A stretch of 64,000 bases of DNA from Pantoea sp. CCBC3-3-1 (GCF_007981265.1 NZ_CP034363.1:4650001-4714000), one strand, 5' to 3'. Positions 17,463-27,685 are shown, counted from the first letter of the stretch. Notes: generated by a model from the letters alone, not told the origin. Numbers and translations: made by a program.

Positions 17463-20400
17463 TTAGAACTGATATTTGAGGCCCAGGTTTCCGGTATAAC
17501 CTTCGCTCCCCGGCCCGAAGCTGTGGGAATATTTAACCTGGCTATAGACGCTGAAACGGGGATTAAGACTGGCGCTGACGCCCGCGCTTGCCTGCCAAAA
17601 CCCCCGACGGACGTCAGGCCTGAGCGTTTCATTATTCATATCAATGCCTGGCGTATGCCCCAGCATCTGTACCACATCGCCCTGGATGTAGGGCTTGATG
17701 TTCGCCCCGTCGTAAACCAGCCTTATTCCCTCACGTAGCTGCGCCATCATCAGGTTTTGATCCTTCAGCTTAACGCCGCTGGAGTAGGTTTGACTGATGT
17801 TCATATACTGCCCCATTGCCTGAAGCTGAGGTTCCAGCTTCAGTTTATCCACCAGCGTAAAAGGCTTGCCCACTTCCATCGACAACACGGTTGCGTAGCT
17901 GTCCATTTTGGCATTGGTTTGGCTGGAGAAGTTGTTGCTGTAGCGGGTGAGCTGCGCAACATTGTCGAGATACGCGCCGCTATCGTTCCAGAAAGTCAGA
18001 TAGGCGCCGATGCCGTAAGCGTTGGTCTCGATTTTTCCTACGTCCACAGACAGCCCTGCTCGCGCGCTACGGGCCGTGTCCTTATTGCTGCTGGTCTGGT
18101 GTCCAAGGGTGATCATCGGACCGGCCGTCACATGCCAGCTTTCTGCCAAATCCTTCTTCAGAAGATCGCCACCCAGCTGAACAAACGCGGTGTTCACATC
18201 AAAAGCAAAACGCCCCGCCTGGTAATTATCATGGCGGCCATACACCCTTCCCCACGCCGTGCGATCTTTCTGTGCCGCCCCAACCCGCTCATGCCAGCTG
18301 CCGATTGTGGCAAAACCGTAGGCTGAATTGAGATAAGGCGCAATCAGGTAGCCTGCCGTTTCAGCCCTGTAGGTTACTGGTCCGGGCGCTGTCGGGATTG
18401 TCGGGGAGTCGGGTTCGGTAGTCTCCGCCGGATCGGCTGGAGTAATCGGCTCAGCGGTGTCGGCCGGGATGGCCGGGTCAGCAGTATCCGCGGGGGTAGC
18501 AGGCGTTACGGGATCGACAGGCGTATAGCTCGCCTGCAAATACCAGCTGTTATCGTTGATATTGTTGAGGAAATACTCATAGTTTCCTGCTACAACGCTG
18601 TTATTGCGCAGGTTAAAGGTGGCCGCCTGCGCATCGCCAGCCACGTCGACTAATAAAATCCCGGCGCTGGTCGCCGCTCCAAGTCCGCCTTTGTTATTCA
18701 CCGTCAGCACGTAATCCCCGGACGCGCTGCCGTTAACCTGAATTCGGTCGGTGGCAGAACTGTCGTCACCAAGCTGCGTATTCATTACAAACTGACCCGA
18801 GCCGGTCAGATCGCCATCGATGGTTAGCGTACTGAAGCCAGAATCGCCGGTAAAAATAGCGGTGCCTTTGTTCTGCAACAGGTTATTTACGTTTGAATCA
18901 CCGGTGATCAGCCAGCTGCTGGTATTGTCGAGGATTAGCTGATTAACGTTCTGCGTCGCACCGTTTAACGTTGAACTGTTGGAGAGCGACAGATTAAGCG
19001 TGCTGTCGTAGCTGTCCGCAATCACATCGCCCAGTAAAGTCACATTGTTATCCGCTGTAACGTCAGCTTGTGAGTAAGTGATCGCCCCTTCCGACGACGT
19101 TGTCGGCTGAATGCTTAATGCCACGCCATCGCCGCCATATACCAGGGTGCCGTTGCTAAGTCCAAGGTCAAGCACCGCGCCCTTAACTAAGACGCCGGTT
19201 GACGCTTCGCTGCGTAACGCGACATTATCCAGCGTGATTGTACTTTGCTGGTTGTCCGCGCTATTAAGCACATTCAGACCCACCGCGTTACCGGTTGTTG
19301 TCACCGTGCTGTCAGTGAGTTTCATGGTGGAAAGCGAAGCAATGAGTGCATGGGCATCCGTTCCACTGGTATTCAGCGTCAAATTACTGGCAGTGACCGT
19401 TGAGGCAGCCGCCGCGTAAATCCCCGCGCTGCCTTCGCCCTGGGTGGAAACCGTATCATTACTGCTCTCCACGGTACTGTTCGCAATGACCATGCCATAA
19501 GCGGCATCGCCAGCGGTGGAGAGAGAGATATTTGCCAGGGTGGCAGCGCTGCTGCTATCCGCATAGAGACCGTGCGCCAGCTCGCCAGAAGTCGTAATGG
19601 TTGAATTTTTCAGATCCAGGCTGCTGGTTTTCTTGATGTAGACCCCGCGTCCGTTACTGGCTGAGGTTTCTATATCGGTATCCGTCACGGTTAAGGTGCC
19701 GTTACGGGCTGCCAGGCCAAAGCTGGTAACACCGGTTGTGGTAATAGTGGAATCATTCAGGGTCAGCTGCCCGCCATCTACGGCCCACGCGCCATAAGCT
19801 TCAGTCCCCGATGTGGTAAGGGTCAGATTTTCTCCGGAGACATTCCCACCGGAGACAATACCGTGGCCGGCATCACCGGAGGTGTTGATGGTTGAATCGG
19901 TTAAGGTCAGTTGCCCGCTGGTAGCGGTAAACGCGCCATAAGCTTCAGCACCCGATGTGGTAAGGGTCAGATTTTCTCCGGAGACATTCCCACCGGAGAC
20001 AATACCGTGGCCGACCTCACCGGAGGTGTTGATGGTTGAATCGGTTAAGGTCAGTTGCCCGCTGGCAGCGGTAAACGCGCCATAAGCTTCAGCACCCGAG
20101 GTGGTAAGCACGCTATCGGTTAACGTCGCCGTACCTGCCTGTACTTGAATCGCATGAGCCTCGCTGCCTGAAGTAGTGAAGCGGCTGTTGGTCGCGTTAA
20201 GCGTCGTTGTGGCATTGGCCAAATTTGCCCCTGCGGCTCCTGTGCCCTCGGTCAGGTAGCTACCGCCTTCGAGAATCGTATTGGACTGCGAATTGATATC
20301 CAGCGCGTATCCGCTGGCCAGCGTGGTATGCACGTTGACGTTGGTTAGCGTCATATCACCATTCATTGCCCGCAATCCCACGAAACCAGTGTTAATGGTA

Positions 20401-21137
20401 CTGTCTTCCAGCGTCAGCGAACTTCTCGTCGTGTTGTCGTTTCCGGTACCGTTTCCGACTTTGATGGCGGCTTTAGCAGTGGTCGCAGCATTAATCGTGA
20501 TGTTGCTGGCTGTCAGGGTACTGCTGTCCAGAAAGAGGGCGTTATCACTACTTGCAGCCTGCTGAGTTATATTCACATCATTCAAGGTGCCGCTGACGCT
20601 AAAAAGAGAAATCACCCTGTTGGTTTTTTCGGTTGCGCTGAGCGTCAGGTCGCTGGCTTTTAGCGAACCGCCATTCAGTCTGATACCCTGTGTTAAATTT
20701 CCATCCAGTTGTGCAGAGACATCATTGAGTATCAGATCGCTATTAGTCGCCATAATCGCGGCACTGTTGGCGCCTGAGATCGTAAAGCGGCCTGTGTTGA
20801 TGGTTAAGGTCGCGTTTTCCATATCAACGCCGTGCGCGCTGCCGCCCGCCGTCGTTAATGTTGCATCATTCAGTTCCAGGCTTGAGCCATCACGAAGTTT
20901 GGCCGCAAAGGTGCCGCTATCCACCGTCGTAAAGGTGAGTCCCGGATCCGTAATTAACGTGCTGCCGGTTCCTGTCGCATTAAGTGGAAAATCGTCTTTT
21001 TCACGGGAGCTGTAGCTTTCAGTAACCTGGTACGTCGATCCATCAGTGACCGACCAGGGGGAAGCTGCATAACTGCAAAGAGGAAACAGCGCTAACGTTA
21101 ATAAGTTAAGAGAAAAATATTTTGCTTCCATCGCCAT
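17463..21137 (-). CDS. Type V autotransporter adhesin-like protein with beta-helix passenger
   Basis: 1224 residues. A signal peptide of about 24 residues ends in CSYA. The passenger (about 25-870) is a long threonine/serine-rich beta-helix built of units such as LTLTDSTINTSGxxGHGI and TTSGAEAYGA. It includes two nearly identical 48-residue units and a partial third at about residues 345-450. A proline-rich linker (about 872-915, PADTADPAIPADTAEP type) leads to a beta-barrel domain (about 940-1224) with AWGRVYGRHDNY, VQLGGDLL and the C-terminal LGLKYQF, which is the outer-membrane insertion signal. No protease or lipase catalytic motif is seen. Adhesion or aggregation is inferred. GGA lies about 8 bases before the chosen ATG. 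Confidence 0.9.
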   Translation of the reverse strand: MAMEAKYFSLNLLTLALFPLCSYAASPWSVTDGSTYQVTESYSSREKDDFPLNATGTGSTLITDPGLTFTTVDSGTFAAKLRDGSSLELNDATLTTAGGSAHGVDMENATLTINTGRFTISGANSAAIMATNSDLILNDVSAQLDGNLTQGIRLNGGSLKASDLTLSATEKTNRVISLFSVSGTLNDVNITQQAASSDNALFLDSSTLTASNITINAATTAKAAIKVGNGTGNDNTTRSSLTLEDSTINTGFVGLRAMNGDMTLTNVNVHTTLASGYALDINSQSNTILEGGSYLTEGTGAAGANLANATTTLNATNSRFTTSGSEAHAIQVQAGTATLTDSVLTTSGAEAYGAFTAASGQLTLTDSTINTSGEVGHGIVSGGNVSGENLTLTTSGAEAYGAFTATSGQLTLTDSTINTSGDAGHGIVSGGNVSGENLTLTTSGTEAYGAWAVDGGQLTLNDSTITTTGVTSFGLAARNGTLTVTDTDIETSASNGRGVYIKKTSSLDLKNSTITTSGELAHGLYADSSSAATLANISLSTAGDAAYGMVIANSTVESSNDTVSTQGEGSAGIYAAAASTVTASNLTLNTSGTDAHALIASLSTMKLTDSTVTTTGNAVGLNVLNSADNQQSTITLDNVALRSEASTGVLVKGAVLDLGLSNGTLVYGGDGVALSIQPTTSSEGAITYSQADVTADNNVTLLGDVIADSYDSTLNLSLSNSSTLNGATQNVNQLILDNTSSWLITGDSNVNNLLQNKGTAIFTGDSGFSTLTIDGDLTGSGQFVMNTQLGDDSSATDRIQVNGSASGDYVLTVNNKGGLGAATSAGILLVDVAGDAQAATFNLRNNSVVAGNYEYFLNNINDNSWYLQASYTPVDPVTPATPADTADPAIPADTAEPITPADPAETTEPDSPTIPTAPGPVTYRAETAGYLIAPYLNSAYGFATIGSWHERVGAAQKDRTAWGRVYGRHDNYQAGRFAFDVNTAFVQLGGDLLKKDLAESWHVTAGPMITLGHQTSSNKDTARSARAGLSVDVGKIETNAYGIGAYLTFWNDSGAYLDNVAQLTRYSNNFSSQTNAKMDSYATVLSMEVGKPFTLVDKLKLEPQLQAMGQYMNISQTYSSGVKLKDQNLMMAQLREGIRLVYDGANIKPYIQGDVVQMLGHTPGIDMNNETLRPDVRRGFWQASAGVSASLNPRFSVYSQVKYSHSFGPGSEGYTGNLGLKYQF
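19791..20105. repeat. 144-bp tandem repeat inside the autotransporter gene
   Basis: The units beginning at 19791 and 19935 are 144 bases long (48 codons) and differ at only a few bases; a third partial copy starts at 20079. The reading frame is kept. Confidence 0.9.
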
Positions 21138-21687
21138 AATGCATCCTTTCGTTAATATCCATAATAATCAAAAGTGATGAACGAATTTATCTGTTCTTTT
21201 TTGCGAGGAAGGATTTTAAAATCAGCACAATTGCGGCGTTTAACTGATAAAGGCGTAACTGGCGGGCGCCTGATTTTATAATATGAAAGGGATACAGTCC
21301 GAAGTCCTTCCCATCAATCACTCTGCCTTCCTGGCGTGCCTATCTTAATGGATTATGTTATCGATCAAGAAATTATTTTTTAAGAAATTACTGCTTAAAT
21401 TTTTACTAAAATATTCCGTTATTTTTTTAATTTCCCGCCTGCATTTTTTTGAAAAGATAAAATAAATAAAATTAAAACAGCCTTTTCCGTGCTGGAACCA
21501 CTCCCGTTTAATAAACGGTTAAGACGGTTAATAGCCGATGCACAAGGATTGCTGCTGGCGATGGCTGGAAGAGGATCATCGCCAGGTTCACCGACTTCCC
21601 CCCCGCTGCGGGCTTTATCGTCGCTTTGGGGAAGCGAGGCAAAAATCCGGCTGCCGTGAGTGACCGATCGCCTTGTGGATCATCTGA
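21138..21687. other. AT-rich region upstream of the autotransporter and downstream of the TerC-family gene
   Basis: About 550 bases. 21138-21480 is strongly AT-rich and must contain the autotransporter promoter. At 21504-21518 there is a small palindrome (CCGTTTAATAAACGG). The GC-richer part 21538-21663 has an ATG-started frame of 41 codons without a good ribosome-binding site; it could be a gene remnant. No terminator with a T-run was found. Confidence 0.5.
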
Positions 21688-22350
21688 CTATCGTCGGGCG
21701 AGCGCATTTTTCGCCAGGCCATACAGAACGACCAGCATCGCGCCAACGGTCCCGGCAATGATATGCAGAGAGTGAACAGCGGCGGTGTACCTTAAAATCG
21801 CCGGATCGGTGACCAGCATACTTCCGGCAATCCAGCCAATAAGCGCGCCACCCACCATAACAATAAAGGGAAAGCGACCCAGCAGCGCCAGCACCAGTTT
21901 GCTGCCCATCATAATAATCGGAATGCTGATAATCACGCCAAACGATACCAGCCAGAGATTACCTTTACCGGCAGCGGCCACCGCCAGCACGTTATCCAGG
22001 GACATCACTACGTCGGCCATAGTGATCGTCAGCACGGTTTTCCAAAGTCGGTTATCGCTGGCGATGTCGGCATCGTCTTCTTCGCTGGCCACCAGCTTGC
22101 AGCCAATCCACAACAGCAACAGCGCACCGACAATTTTCAGCCAGGGTACCGAGAGCAGATAAACGGCAATCACTAACAAAACGATGCGTGCAATGACCGC
22201 GCCTGCCGTCCCGAGCACGATAGCTTTTTTCTGCCGCTCAGGCGGTAATTTGCGGCAGGCCATGGCGATAACGACGGCGTTATCGCCTCCCAAAAGCAGA
22301 TCAATCAATACGATTTGCAGCAGAATAACGGCGAAATCCAGATAATCCAT
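21688..22350 (-). CDS. TerC family integral membrane protein
   Basis: 220 residues from ATG 22350 (MDYLDFAVILLQIVLIDLLL); an in-frame start at 22401 would add 17 mostly non-family residues. Seven or so membrane segments are visible. The TerC signature is present twice: LIDLLLGGDNAVVIAMAC and TMADVVMSLDNVLAVAAA, with the GDN and DN acidic residues proposed to bind metal. Related proteins (YjbE/MeeY, Alx) export Mn2+ or metalate secreted enzymes. I looked for a yybP-ykoY manganese riboswitch upstream and could not identify one. It is divergent from the unknown pair at 22743. Confidence 0.88.
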   Translation of the reverse strand: MDYLDFAVILLQIVLIDLLLGGDNAVVIAMACRKLPPERQKKAIVLGTAGAVIARIVLLVIAVYLLSVPWLKIVGALLLLWIGCKLVASEEDDADIASDNRLWKTVLTITMADVVMSLDNVLAVAAAGKGNLWLVSFGVIISIPIIMMGSKLVLALLGRFPFIVMVGGALIGWIAGSMLVTDPAILRYTAAVHSLHIIAGTVGAMLVVLYGLAKNALARR

Positions 22351-22742
22351 AACCAACTCTATTAGCAGAAAGCGGGATAATTCCCGGTAGCAGTGAGACA
22401 ACCCATAGTATCAGACAGTTCACCAGCGATCGTTTCAGGGTAAATTTTTGATTCTCTGAGTAATCTAACTTTAGCATGCTTACTGCAAGGCAGGTTGAGG
22501 CCACCTGCGGCTTTGCGAAAGTGATGAACGGTCGAAGCCTGGGGTAGATAAATTCAGGTTCGTGGCTGTTTAGCATTACCGAAAAATCGCCAAAAACGGG
22601 TTTTAAAAAATCAAATGTATAACTTGACCTTTCTCAGGAAAACCTTTAAACCTTTTCAAAATAGCAAGATTGCCAATTAGTTTTTTTAATTTAGATAATG
22701 GAAGTGGGAACTTAGCTCAACAAGGAAAGTGAGGTAACACGG
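22351..22742. other. Intergenic region between the TerC-family gene and the unknown gene pair
   Basis: 392 bases. The part near 22570-22740 is AT-rich and must carry the promoter of the plus-strand pair. No hairpin with a T-run and no credible gene seen. Confidence 0.45.
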
Positions 22743-23435
22743 ATGAGTAAGCGTGAAGATATTCTGGATTCATCAAAATTCAGTTCTGAAAAAGAAATAA
22801 GGCATGGGCTTATTTACTCGGAAATTCTGGGGTGGCTGGATATGGGACATGCCAGAGGAGACGATATTCGAAATCTTATGGCGCAATTTTCCCAAGGTGA
22901 GAGCAGCAATAAAGCCTACTATGAAGTCCGCTATGAACAGACTATGAGGATTAGTCGGTTTGTAACAGGAAGATTTAATATTTGGCAGATAAAAAAAGGC
23001 CGTTCATTAAAAGAGCGACAAAGCATTGCATTGGCAATGATGATGAGTACTGCTATAGCATTTGAGAATTGGCAGTCCATGATATGGTTTAATTGGCATA
23101 CTGATAGCGGTTTTAGCGGGGAAGATCTTATATCCAATCTTTTTGGTTTTTATAGAGTGAATTTCCCACGCAATTACTGGGGAGAACTTCGGATTGTCTC
23201 CAGGGAAGCAGCATTACGCCGCTGGGATCACTATGGCCCTGTCGGAAATTTCAAAAATACAGGATTTCTTCCATTACTGTTCCCTGACCCGGCTCAAAAA
23301 TTCCTGTGCCCGCGCCCTTTTAAAGGTAATCTCCCGAGGTTTATGACGCAAATCTCCCCCTATAAAATAATAGATAACGATGAGATTGTACGTATTAATA
23401 GCAAAAAGGCAGGCATCACTAGTGCGGTGGGATAA
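22743..23435 (+). CDS. Uncharacterised protein, possibly DUF4056-like
   Basis: 230 residues; GAGG lies eight bases before ATG 22743. I do not recognise a function. The pattern RHGLIYSEILGWLDMGHARGDD, AIAFENWQSM, and GFSGEDLISNLFGFYRVNF resembles what I recall of DUF4056 proteins (an IYT..G..D.GHAR start, a central aromatic helix, a SNL.G.. motif), but it is short for that family and lacks an obvious signal peptide. It is AT-richer than its neighbours, suggesting acquisition. The stop is followed two bases later by the next gene, so the two are co-transcribed and perhaps act together. Confidence 0.7.
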   Translation: MSKREDILDSSKFSSEKEIRHGLIYSEILGWLDMGHARGDDIRNLMAQFSQGESSNKAYYEVRYEQTMRISRFVTGRFNIWQIKKGRSLKERQSIALAMMMSTAIAFENWQSMIWFNWHTDSGFSGEDLISNLFGFYRVNFPRNYWGELRIVSREAALRRWDHYGPVGNFKNTGFLPLLFPDPAQKFLCPRPFKGNLPRFMTQISPYKIIDNDEIVRINSKKAGITSAVG

Positions 23436-23437
23436 AA

Positions 23438-23857
23438 ATGAGTAAGAAGAAAAAAATTGCAGCGACCGCAGTCATTGTTGCCTGTGCATTCCTGTTGATT
23501 GATTACAGTATGCAGAAAATTGCCGCACAACGGGAAGGTTATTCACATAAAAATATTTGGGCATACTATCTCTATACCGACAGTGATATCAGAAATGCAC
23601 CACGACTTTCCAGACAAGTTCATTTCACCTGGATTGCCCAGGACGGCAGTCAGCCGCAAGAAAGTAGCATTGTTTATCACCAGAAGGTGGATATTAACCA
23701 AATCAGAGATTACCTGAGGATACTTGGTTACGAATGCGTCGAGCAAAGCAGCCATGATGAAAGATGGGAACGTAGCAACAAAACAATGCCTGCCTTTTAC
23801 ATTTCCCAAGATAATGAGAGTGGAACAACCACGCTCAGCAAATCCCGCTATCGCTAA
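23438..23857 (+). CDS. Small uncharacterised membrane-anchored protein
   Basis: 139 residues starting 2 bases after the previous stop. A basic start (MSKKKKIAAT) and one hydrophobic helix (about 7-23) anchor it in the inner membrane with the rest in the periplasm. The exported part has HFTWIAQDGSQPQ, IRDYLRILGYECVEQSSHDERW and PAFYISQDNES; there is a single cysteine. I see no family signature. The tight coupling to the preceding gene and low GC suggest an acquired two-gene unit; an effector/immunity or envelope pair is possible but unproven. Confidence 0.65.
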   Translation: MSKKKKIAATAVIVACAFLLIDYSMQKIAAQREGYSHKNIWAYYLYTDSDIRNAPRLSRQVHFTWIAQDGSQPQESSIVYHQKVDINQIRDYLRILGYECVEQSSHDERWERSNKTMPAFYISQDNESGTTTLSKSRYR

Positions 23858-23921
23858 AATTACGCGCCGGTCATAGCGTTTTTATTTCACAAGGCCCAAG
23901 TGGGCCTGTTTAAACCTATTC

Positions 23922-25106
23922 TCAAAGCGCCTGCGCGCAAGCCCAGGCCGAACTCCAGGCCCACTGGAAGTTGTAGCCGCCGAGCCAGCCGGTGACGTCG
24001 ACCACCTCGCCAATAAAGTACAGGCCCGGCACATCCTTCGCTTCCATCGTTTTGGAAGAGAGCATGCGGGTATCCACGCCGCCCAGCGTCACTTCTGCCG
24101 TACGGTAGCCTTCCGTGCCGTTTGGCTGCACACGCCAGTTGTGCAGTGACTCCACCAGTTCGCTTTGCTGACGGCTGTTGAGCTGCTTCAGCGTGCACTC
24201 AGGTACGCTGCCCAGCAGTTGCAGGCATTCGACCAGGCGACGCGGTAGCACCTTTGCCAGCGTGTTTTTCAGGCTCTGATTGGGATGCATCTCGCGTTCT
24301 TCGTTAATAAAGCCGCTCAGCTCACGTTCAGGAGAAAGGTTGATAGTGACAAATTCGCCAGGCTGCCAGTAGCTGGAAAGTTGCAGTACCGCCGGGCCAG
24401 ACAGCCCGCGATGGGTAAACAGCAGCGCTTCTTTAAACACCGTGCCATCTTCGGCCGTCATCACCGAAGGCACCGCCACGCCAGACAAGGTTTGCAGCTG
24501 CTCCAGTAGCGGCTTGTGCAGCGTAAACGGCACCAGGCCCGCGCGCGTTGGAAATACCGGAAGCCCAAACTGCTCCGCGATTTTATAACCGAATGGTGAA
24601 GCGCCCAGGCCAGGCATGGAGAGGCCACCAGAAGCGATGACCAGTTTCTCCGCCTGAACCACGCTGCCGTTCAGCTCCAGCGTATAACCGGTATCATCAC
24701 GCGCTACGCTTAGCACTTCACTTCGCAGCCGCAACGCAACGTTACCCGCGTCACACTCCTTCAGCAGCAGCTCGACGATTTGCTGGGCGGAATCATCACA
24801 GAAGAGTTGCCCCAACGTTTTCTCATGCCAGGCGATACCGTGGCGATTAACCAGGTCGATAAAATCCCACTGGGTATAGCGCGCCAGCGCGGATTTACAA
24901 AAGTGTGGATTATGCGAAAGATAAGCGGCCGGTTCGGTATAGAGGTTGGTAAAATTACAGCGTCCACCGCCCGACATCAGGATTTTACGTCCGGCTTTTT
25001 TGCCGTTATCAAGCAGCAATACGCGTTTGCCACGCTGCCCCGCCTGGGCGGCACAGAACAGGCCAGCTGCGCCAGCGCCAATGATGATAACGTCAAACTT
25101 TTCCAC
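23922..25106 (-). CDS. yhiN: FAD/NAD(P)-binding flavoprotein of the HI0933/YhiN family
   Basis: 394 residues from GTG 25106, giving an N terminus EKFDVIIIGAGAAGLFCAAQ that matches E. coli YhiN; GGAG lies six bases upstream. The open frame extends to 25283 but that part does not match the family. The dinucleotide-binding GxGxxG motif is at about residues 9-14; GRKILMSGGGRCNFTN, LVIASGGLSMPGLG, TEGYRTAEVTLGGVDT and the C-terminal DVTGWLGGYNFQWAWSSA are all conserved. The reaction is unknown. It is divergent from pitA, as in E. coli. Confidence 0.93.
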   Translation of the reverse strand: MEKFDVIIIGAGAAGLFCAAQAGQRGKRVLLLDNGKKAGRKILMSGGGRCNFTNLYTEPAAYLSHNPHFCKSALARYTQWDFIDLVNRHGIAWHEKTLGQLFCDDSAQQIVELLLKECDAGNVALRLRSEVLSVARDDTGYTLELNGSVVQAEKLVIASGGLSMPGLGASPFGYKIAEQFGLPVFPTRAGLVPFTLHKPLLEQLQTLSGVAVPSVMTAEDGTVFKEALLFTHRGLSGPAVLQLSSYWQPGEFVTINLSPERELSGFINEEREMHPNQSLKNTLAKVLPRRLVECLQLLGSVPECTLKQLNSRQQSELVESLHNWRVQPNGTEGYRTAEVTLGGVDTRMLSSKTMEAKDVPGLYFIGEVVDVTGWLGGYNFQWAWSSAWACAQAL

Positions 25107-25350
25107 AACCTTCTCCGGACTACTGCGCAAAAAACGCTGATTGTAATGAGAAGGCCCGCTTCCCGCCAGCGTCACAAAAGCGTCACGGGCCGAAACATTT
25201 TGCAATCGTATGATTTTCATCCGAAATTTGTTCGATATTTCTCTCAAATAACACATTGATGTCAAAAAAAGTCTATATTTCACTTTCCCCAGGCGCGGTT
25301 TCTCGCTGATAATGCGCCGCGTTCATGTCCTCCAAAATGGCGTAACGCTT

Positions 25351-26853
25351 ATGCTACATCTGTTTGCTGGTCTTGATTACCATACCGGCCTGTTTCTTGT
25401 TATTGCTCTGCTTTTTGTTTTGTTCTACGAGGCCATCAACGGCTTCCACGACACGGCAAACGCAGTGGCTACAGTGATATACACCCGTGCAATGCGATCG
25501 CAACTGGCGGTAGTCATGGCCGGGGTATTCAACTTCTTTGGCGTACTGCTGGGCGGGCTGAGCGTTGCTTATGCTATCGTTCACTTGCTACCCACCGATC
25601 TGCTGCTCAATGTGGGATCGGCTCACGGGCTGGCCATGGTCTTTTCCATGCTGCTGGCAGCTATTATCTGGAATCTCGGCACCTGGTACTTCGGTCTGCC
25701 GGCCTCCAGTTCTCATACCCTCATCGGGGCCATCATCGGCATTGGCCTGACCAACGCACTGCTTACCGGAACCTCGGTGGTGGATGCGCTGAACATCCCG
25801 AAAATGATCGGCATCTTTATGTCGCTGGTTATTTCTCCCATCGTTGGCCTGGTTATCGCCGGCGGCCTGGTGTTTATTCTGCGCCGGGGCTGGAGCGGGA
25901 CCAAAAAACGTCGTCGTATTCATATGACGCCTGCGGAACGTGAAAAAATCGACGGCAAGAAAAAGCCGCCGTTCTGGACACGAATCGCACTGATCATCTC
26001 TGCTATCGGCGTGAGCTATTCTCACGGCGCTAACGATGGTCAGAAAGGCATTGGCCTGATTATGCTGGTCTTAATCGGTGTCGCGCCTGCTGGCTTCGTG
26101 GTGAATATGAATTCGTCAGGTTATGACATTACGCGTACCCGTGATGCGGTTAATCATCTGGATCAGTATTATCAGCAGCATGCCGATTCTCTGACGCATA
26201 TCATTCAGATGGCACCGCCTGCCGTACCGACTCCGGAAGAAAGTCCGGGCGGTCCGCAGCAGTTCCACTGTGATGCTGCCCGTGCTCTGCCCGCTATTCA
26301 GCACGCCCAGGGCCTGTTGAATAACCTGCAAAGCTACGATGCGCTGAGCGTTGAACAGCGTAGCCATCTGCGCCGTCTGCTGATGTGTATCTCTGATACG
26401 GCCGATAAAGTCACTAAACTGCCGGATACCACCAGCGACGACAAACGCTTCCTCAGCAAGCTGAAAGGCGATTTGTTGAATACCGTTGAGTATGCGCCGG
26501 TGTGGATCATCGTCGCTGTAGCGCTCGCGCTATCGCTGGGAACCATGGTTGGCTGGCGTCGTGTTGCCACGACTATCGGTGAAAAAATCGGTAAGAAAGG
26601 CATGACCTACGCGCAGGGTATGTCCGCACAGATGACCGCGGCGGTTTCGATTGGCGTGGCAAGCTATACCGGGATGCCGGTATCGACCACTCACGTGCTT
26701 TCGTCCTCCGTCGCTGGCACCATGCTGGTTGATGGCGGCGGCGTACAGAGCCGCACGATCAAAAATATCCTGCTGGCCTGGGTGTTTACCCTGCCGGTCT
26801 CGATAGTCTTGTCGGGCGTGCTGTACTGGATTGCGCTGCAGATCATTTCCTGA
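25351..26853 (+). CDS. pitA: Low-affinity inorganic phosphate transporter PitA
   Basis: 500 residues from ATG 25351 ([13 protein letters not shown]), which matches the E. coli start. PitA is a proton symporter for metal-phosphate complexes in the inner membrane. The two inverted PD001131-type signatures are visible: [20 protein letters not shown] near residue 22 and [20 protein letters not shown] near residue 225. [19 protein letters not shown] and [19 protein letters not shown] are the other paired motifs. The soluble loop between about 255 and 385 is less conserved, as expected. A strong terminator follows. Confidence 0.97.
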   Translation: MLHLFAGLDYHTGLFLVIALLFVLFYEAINGFHDTANAVATVIYTRAMRSQLAVVMAGVFNFFGVLLGGLSVAYAIVHLLPTDLLLNVGSAHGLAMVFSMLLAAIIWNLGTWYFGLPASSSHTLIGAIIGIGLTNALLTGTSVVDALNIPKMIGIFMSLVISPIVGLVIAGGLVFILRRGWSGTKKRRRIHMTPAEREKIDGKKKPPFWTRIALIISAIGVSYSHGANDGQKGIGLIMLVLIGVAPAGFVVNMNSSGYDITRTRDAVNHLDQYYQQHADSLTHIIQMAPPAVPTPEESPGGPQQFHCDAARALPAIQHAQGLLNNLQSYDALSVEQRSHLRRLLMCISDTADKVTKLPDTTSDDKRFLSKLKGDLLNTVEYAPVWIIVAVALALSLGTMVGWRRVATTIGEKIGKKGMTYAQGMSAQMTAAVSIGVASYTGMPVSTTHVLSSSVAGTMLVDGGGVQSRTIKNILLAWVFTLPVSIVLSGVLYWIALQIIS

Positions 26854-26870
26854 TTAAGCGGAAAGTAAAA

Positions 26871-26896
26871 GGGCGGGACTTGTTCCCGCCCTTTTT
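26871..26896 (+). terminator. Intrinsic terminator after pitA
   Basis: GGGCGGGA (26871-26878), five-base loop, TCCCGCCC (26884-26891), then five T. Confidence 0.9.
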
Positions 26897-26921
26897 GTTT
26901 TCATCTTCACCCGCGCCTCCC

Positions 26922-27257
26922 TTAGTGCCAGATAATTAATCCCACCAGGCTGATCAACACCAGGCCGCACAGCGCACTGGTCAGAATGAACTGGCCGCGC
27001 ACCCGCTCACAGCGACGAATAAATTCATCATCATGGTGATCGCGATAGCGTTGCGACCAGATATAACGCACCAGGCGAACCTGTTTGCCCGGCTGGCCGT
27101 GTGACGTGAAAAAACCCGCTCCGTCAACATACTGGTACAACAAAGGATCGCACCCACGAAGTACCACCAGTAATGCACGCAAAGAGGAAAAATAGCGCGC
27201 CATGTTCACTACACAAACAACGCAAAGAGCCCAAAAGAGTGCAATGGTGCTAATCAT
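26922..27257 (-). CDS. uspB: Universal stress protein B
   Basis: 111 residues from ATG 27257, the same length as E. coli UspB, with GGAGGGG just upstream; the in-frame start at 27281 adds eight residues not in the family. It has two membrane helices, about residues 2-18 and 88-109. The conserved centre contains [20 protein letters not shown] and [18 protein letters not shown]. UspB is an RpoS-dependent stationary-phase membrane protein tied to ethanol tolerance in E. coli; its mechanism is unknown. It is divergent from uspA. Confidence 0.96.
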   Translation of the reverse strand: MISTIALFWALCVVCVVNMARYFSSLRALLVVLRGCDPLLYQYVDGAGFFTSHGQPGKQVRLVRYIWSQRYRDHHDDEFIRRCERVRGQFILTSALCGLVLISLVGLIIWH

Positions 27258-27685
27258 GATCCCCTCCCGGCAAACGATCAAAAAAGCCGTTCCCGCGGAA
27301 AACGCCGGACACAGCTTTTTGAAGTCATGCCTGCCACATCAATGAACCAAACGGAATTGTTGTTGTAACTACAGAGCGACGGTCAGTAGCGCATGGCTTA
27401 TCGTCACTGTTTAGTTTAGGAGATGAGCTGAAATTTTTACCAGCGATGTTTTCAGCAAGCAGCAAAAAGAAAGGCCGCGTGAGGTTGATCCCGCTCGCAA
27501 AGGGAGCGCCCAACGCGTTACTTGTTAACAATTGGGTCTATAATATCAGGCAGAAGAAAGCGACATCCAGCGCTTCGTTAACCCGCATCTCATTCAACAT
27601 TACATCTTATTTCAATGTGTTATGATGCAAAAAAGACAACCTTGTCTGCAAAGACGCAGTCGCACTGAATGGAAGGAGTAACATT
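27258..27685. other. Divergent uspB/uspA control region
   Basis: 428 bases without a gene. An extended -10 (TG, one base, TATGAT at 27621-27626) lies about 60 bases before uspA and is the best uspA promoter candidate. A second TATAAT on the plus strand at 27539-27544 has no well-placed -35. Confidence 0.5.

Noticed and set aside
17757..18326. 189-codon plus-strand frame opposite the autotransporter barrel domain
   Set aside because: It lies fully inside a well-supported gene on the other strand, has no ribosome-binding site and its product looks like antisense translation.
21538..21663. 41-codon plus-strand frame near the TerC-family gene
   Set aside because: No ribosome-binding site, no family match, and no domain; I treat it as a chance frame or remnant.
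22351..22742. Possible yybP-ykoY manganese riboswitch upstream of the TerC-family gene
   Set aside because: Expected for some TerC relatives, but I could not find its conserved core sequences here.
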